The notes under the pieces were generated by a model that had not been told where the DNA came from, ran no database searches, and was given only the letters and a program-made list of their open reading frames with translations. Of a stretch of DNA of 15,156 nt, positions 13,906 through 15,156 are shown in pieces. Where the stretch lies: contig DNGN01000264.1 in NCBI GenBank assembly GCA_003486225.1, positions 1 to 15,156 of the forward strand, read 5' to 3'. The DNA comes from Chloroflexota bacterium. Lineage in GTDB: Bacteria > Chloroflexota > Anaerolineae > Anaerolineales > UBA11579. Within the stretch, counting starts at the first letter, position 1. Every line of letters starts with the position of its first letter. A program made the translations under genes and the position numbers.

Positions 13906-13941
13906 ATTTGTGAAAAAAAATTTATTCTAAATGAGGAACAC

Positions 13942-15156
13942 ATGGACTTTAACCTGACTGAAGAACATCAGATGGCACAGAAAATGGTGCGGGATTTTAC
14001 CCATAAGGAAGTCATCCCAATCATTAAAGAATGGGATCGCAAGCAGGAAATGGCTCCATTCATTCTGCCGCGCATGGCCGAACTCGGGATCTTGGGTATC
14101 AATATTCCGGTACGCTATGGCGTGCAAGGCTTTGACTACATTACCTTGGGCCTGGTATGTGAGGAACTGGAATATGCAGACACCACCCTGCGGGTGGTGA
14201 TGTCCGTTCATATGGGCTTGAACAGCATGGCGCTCTTGCAGTGGGGGACAGAGGACCAAAAGCAGCGTTTCCTGGTACCTCAGGCTACGGGTGAAAAATA
14301 TGCCGGTTTCGGGCTTACCGAATCAGGCGTCGGCTCGGATGTGGCCAATATGCGCAGTACAGCCGTCCGGGATGGTGATGAATACGTGTTGAACGGCGAG
14401 AAAATGTGGATCTCGTTGGCCACCAAAGCCCACCATATCCTGGTGGTTGCGCGTACCAACCCGGCCGCAGAGAAAAAATCAGATGGCCTGACAGCCTTTT
14501 TACTGGAAACGGATCGCCCGGGTGTAACCACAGGTGATATCCATGGTAAATTGGGGGTTCGGGCTGGTTCAACGGGCTGGATCGCCATGCAGGATGTGCG
14601 CCTGCCCGTCGAGAACCGGCTGGGTGAAGAGGGAGAGGGCTTTAAGATTGCCATGACTTGTCTGGATAATGGCCGCTATACCGTGGCCTCCGGCGCTACC
14701 GGGCTGATCCGGGCCAGCTTGGATGCCAGTGTGAAATATGCCCACGAACGTGAAGCTTTTGGACGGCCGATAGGCAATTACCAGCTAGTCAAGCAGAAAA
14801 TTGGGCGGATGAAGCGCGATTATGAAATGGCGCGTCTGCTCTACCTCAAGTCCGGCTGGATGAAAAATCAGGGCCTGCGAAATACACAGGAAACCTCGGT
14901 GGCCAAATGGTTCGCCACAGATGCGTCCTTCGAAGCAGCTTCTGAAGCCATCCAGGTGCATGGCGCTTACGGCTTCAGCGACGAGTACGATGTAGAGCGC
15001 TACCTGCGCAATTCCAAGGGAGCCGTGATCTATGAGGGCACCAGTGAAATCCATACCCTGATGCAGGCGGATTATGCAATGGGCTACCGCCATGATCGCC
15101 CACTGCGCTGTGAACTTCCGGCTTACGATCCGGATTTCTGGCAGGAAGAGGCCTGA
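13942..15156 (+). CDS. Acyl-CoA dehydrogenase
   Basis: A 404-residue FAD-dependent acyl-CoA dehydrogenase, complete, with its TGA as the last three bases of the window. It would introduce an alpha-beta double bond into an acyl-CoA thioester and pass electrons to electron-transfer flavoprotein. The N-terminal helical domain starts [15 protein letters not shown]. The middle beta domain has [11 protein letters not shown] at 123-133 and GEKMWIS at 152-158. The C-terminal domain has [18 protein letters not shown] at 270-287, [19 protein letters not shown] at 338-356 and IYEGTSEIH at 363-371, where E365 is the catalytic base position of medium/short-chain enzymes. Substrate chain length cannot be told; glutaryl- or butyryl-type relatives are possible. 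The frame is open back to 13717, but the ATG at 13942 has AGGA upstream and gives the family N-terminus. Confidence 0.96.
   Translation: MDFNLTEEHQMAQKMVRDFTHKEVIPIIKEWDRKQEMAPFILPRMAELGILGINIPVRYGVQGFDYITLGLVCEELEYADTTLRVVMSVHMGLNSMALLQWGTEDQKQRFLVPQATGEKYAGFGLTESGVGSDVANMRSTAVRDGDEYVLNGEKMWISLATKAHHILVVARTNPAAEKKSDGLTAFLLETDRPGVTTGDIHGKLGVRAGSTGWIAMQDVRLPVENRLGEEGEGFKIAMTCLDNGRYTVASGATGLIRASLDASVKYAHEREAFGRPIGNYQLVKQKIGRMKRDYEMARLLYLKSGWMKNQGLRNTQETSVAKWFATDASFEAASEAIQVHGAYGFSDEYDVERYLRNSKGAVIYEGTSEIHTLMQADYAMGYRHDRPLRCELPAYDPDFWQEEA

Noticed and set aside
13717..13941. Extension of the acyl-CoA dehydrogenase frame upstream to 13717
   Set aside because: It runs antisense through the TPR lipoprotein signal peptide and across the divergent promoter; [10 protein letters not shown] is the family's normal N-terminus.
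1..15156. Mobile elements, CRISPR arrays, tRNA or rRNA genes
   Set aside because: No transposase or integrase motif, no regularly spaced repeats, no tRNA cloverleaf with CCA-proximal T-arm and no rRNA signature was seen on either strand by eye; a covariance-model scan was not possible.

Overview
The window looks like chromosomal DNA of a free-living bacterium, most likely a member of the Chloroflexota (Anaerolineae-like). This is inferred from three things: the large COG3903-type STAND/TPR ATPase, the Pro/Thr-linker lipoprotein with a DDFSDPNSGW-type domain, and the mix of housekeeping genes. No rRNA, tRNA, IS element, CRISPR array or prophage gene is visible. Coding density is high. Every gene from the left edge to about 13.8 kb lies on the minus strand; a single acyl-CoA dehydrogenase gene lies on the plus strand and ends exactly at the right edge.

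Reading along the direction of transcription (right to left), a divergent promoter region (13836-13941) separates the acyl-CoA dehydrogenase from a TPR lipoprotein. Next come mtaB (tRNA ms2t6A synthesis), a HIT/Hint hydrolase and a secreted lipoprotein with a LamG/DUF1080-like domain. They are followed by a compact block, yqeY - pgpH - ybeY - dgkA, which covers c-di-AMP breakdown, rRNA maturation and undecaprenol/diacylglycerol phosphorylation. This order matches a conserved bacterial neighbourhood, but phoH is absent from its usual place. A hairpin plus T-run at 6310-6334 ends the block.

After a 244-bp intergenic region come an endonuclease IV-like AP endonuclease and, 2 bp further on, a family-4-like Fe-S uracil-DNA glycosylase. 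Together they form a two-gene base-excision-repair operon. The intergenic region carries an extended -10 promoter, a perfect 20-bp palindrome and a long-looped hairpin. A two-helix membrane protein of unknown function follows, with its own -10 box.

The most unusual part is at the left. A 1150-residue protein joins an N-terminal phosphotransferase/kinase-like domain with intact catalytic residues to a STAND (NB-ARC-like) ATPase and a TPR array. Its stop codon overlaps the start of a second, unrecognised gene (TAATG), which runs off the left edge. From memory of the family, the kinase-like domain resembles the 'ternary complex associated domain' (TCAD9-like) modules of predicted NTP-dependent conflict or signalling systems. 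This pair is the best candidate in the window for an undescribed system.
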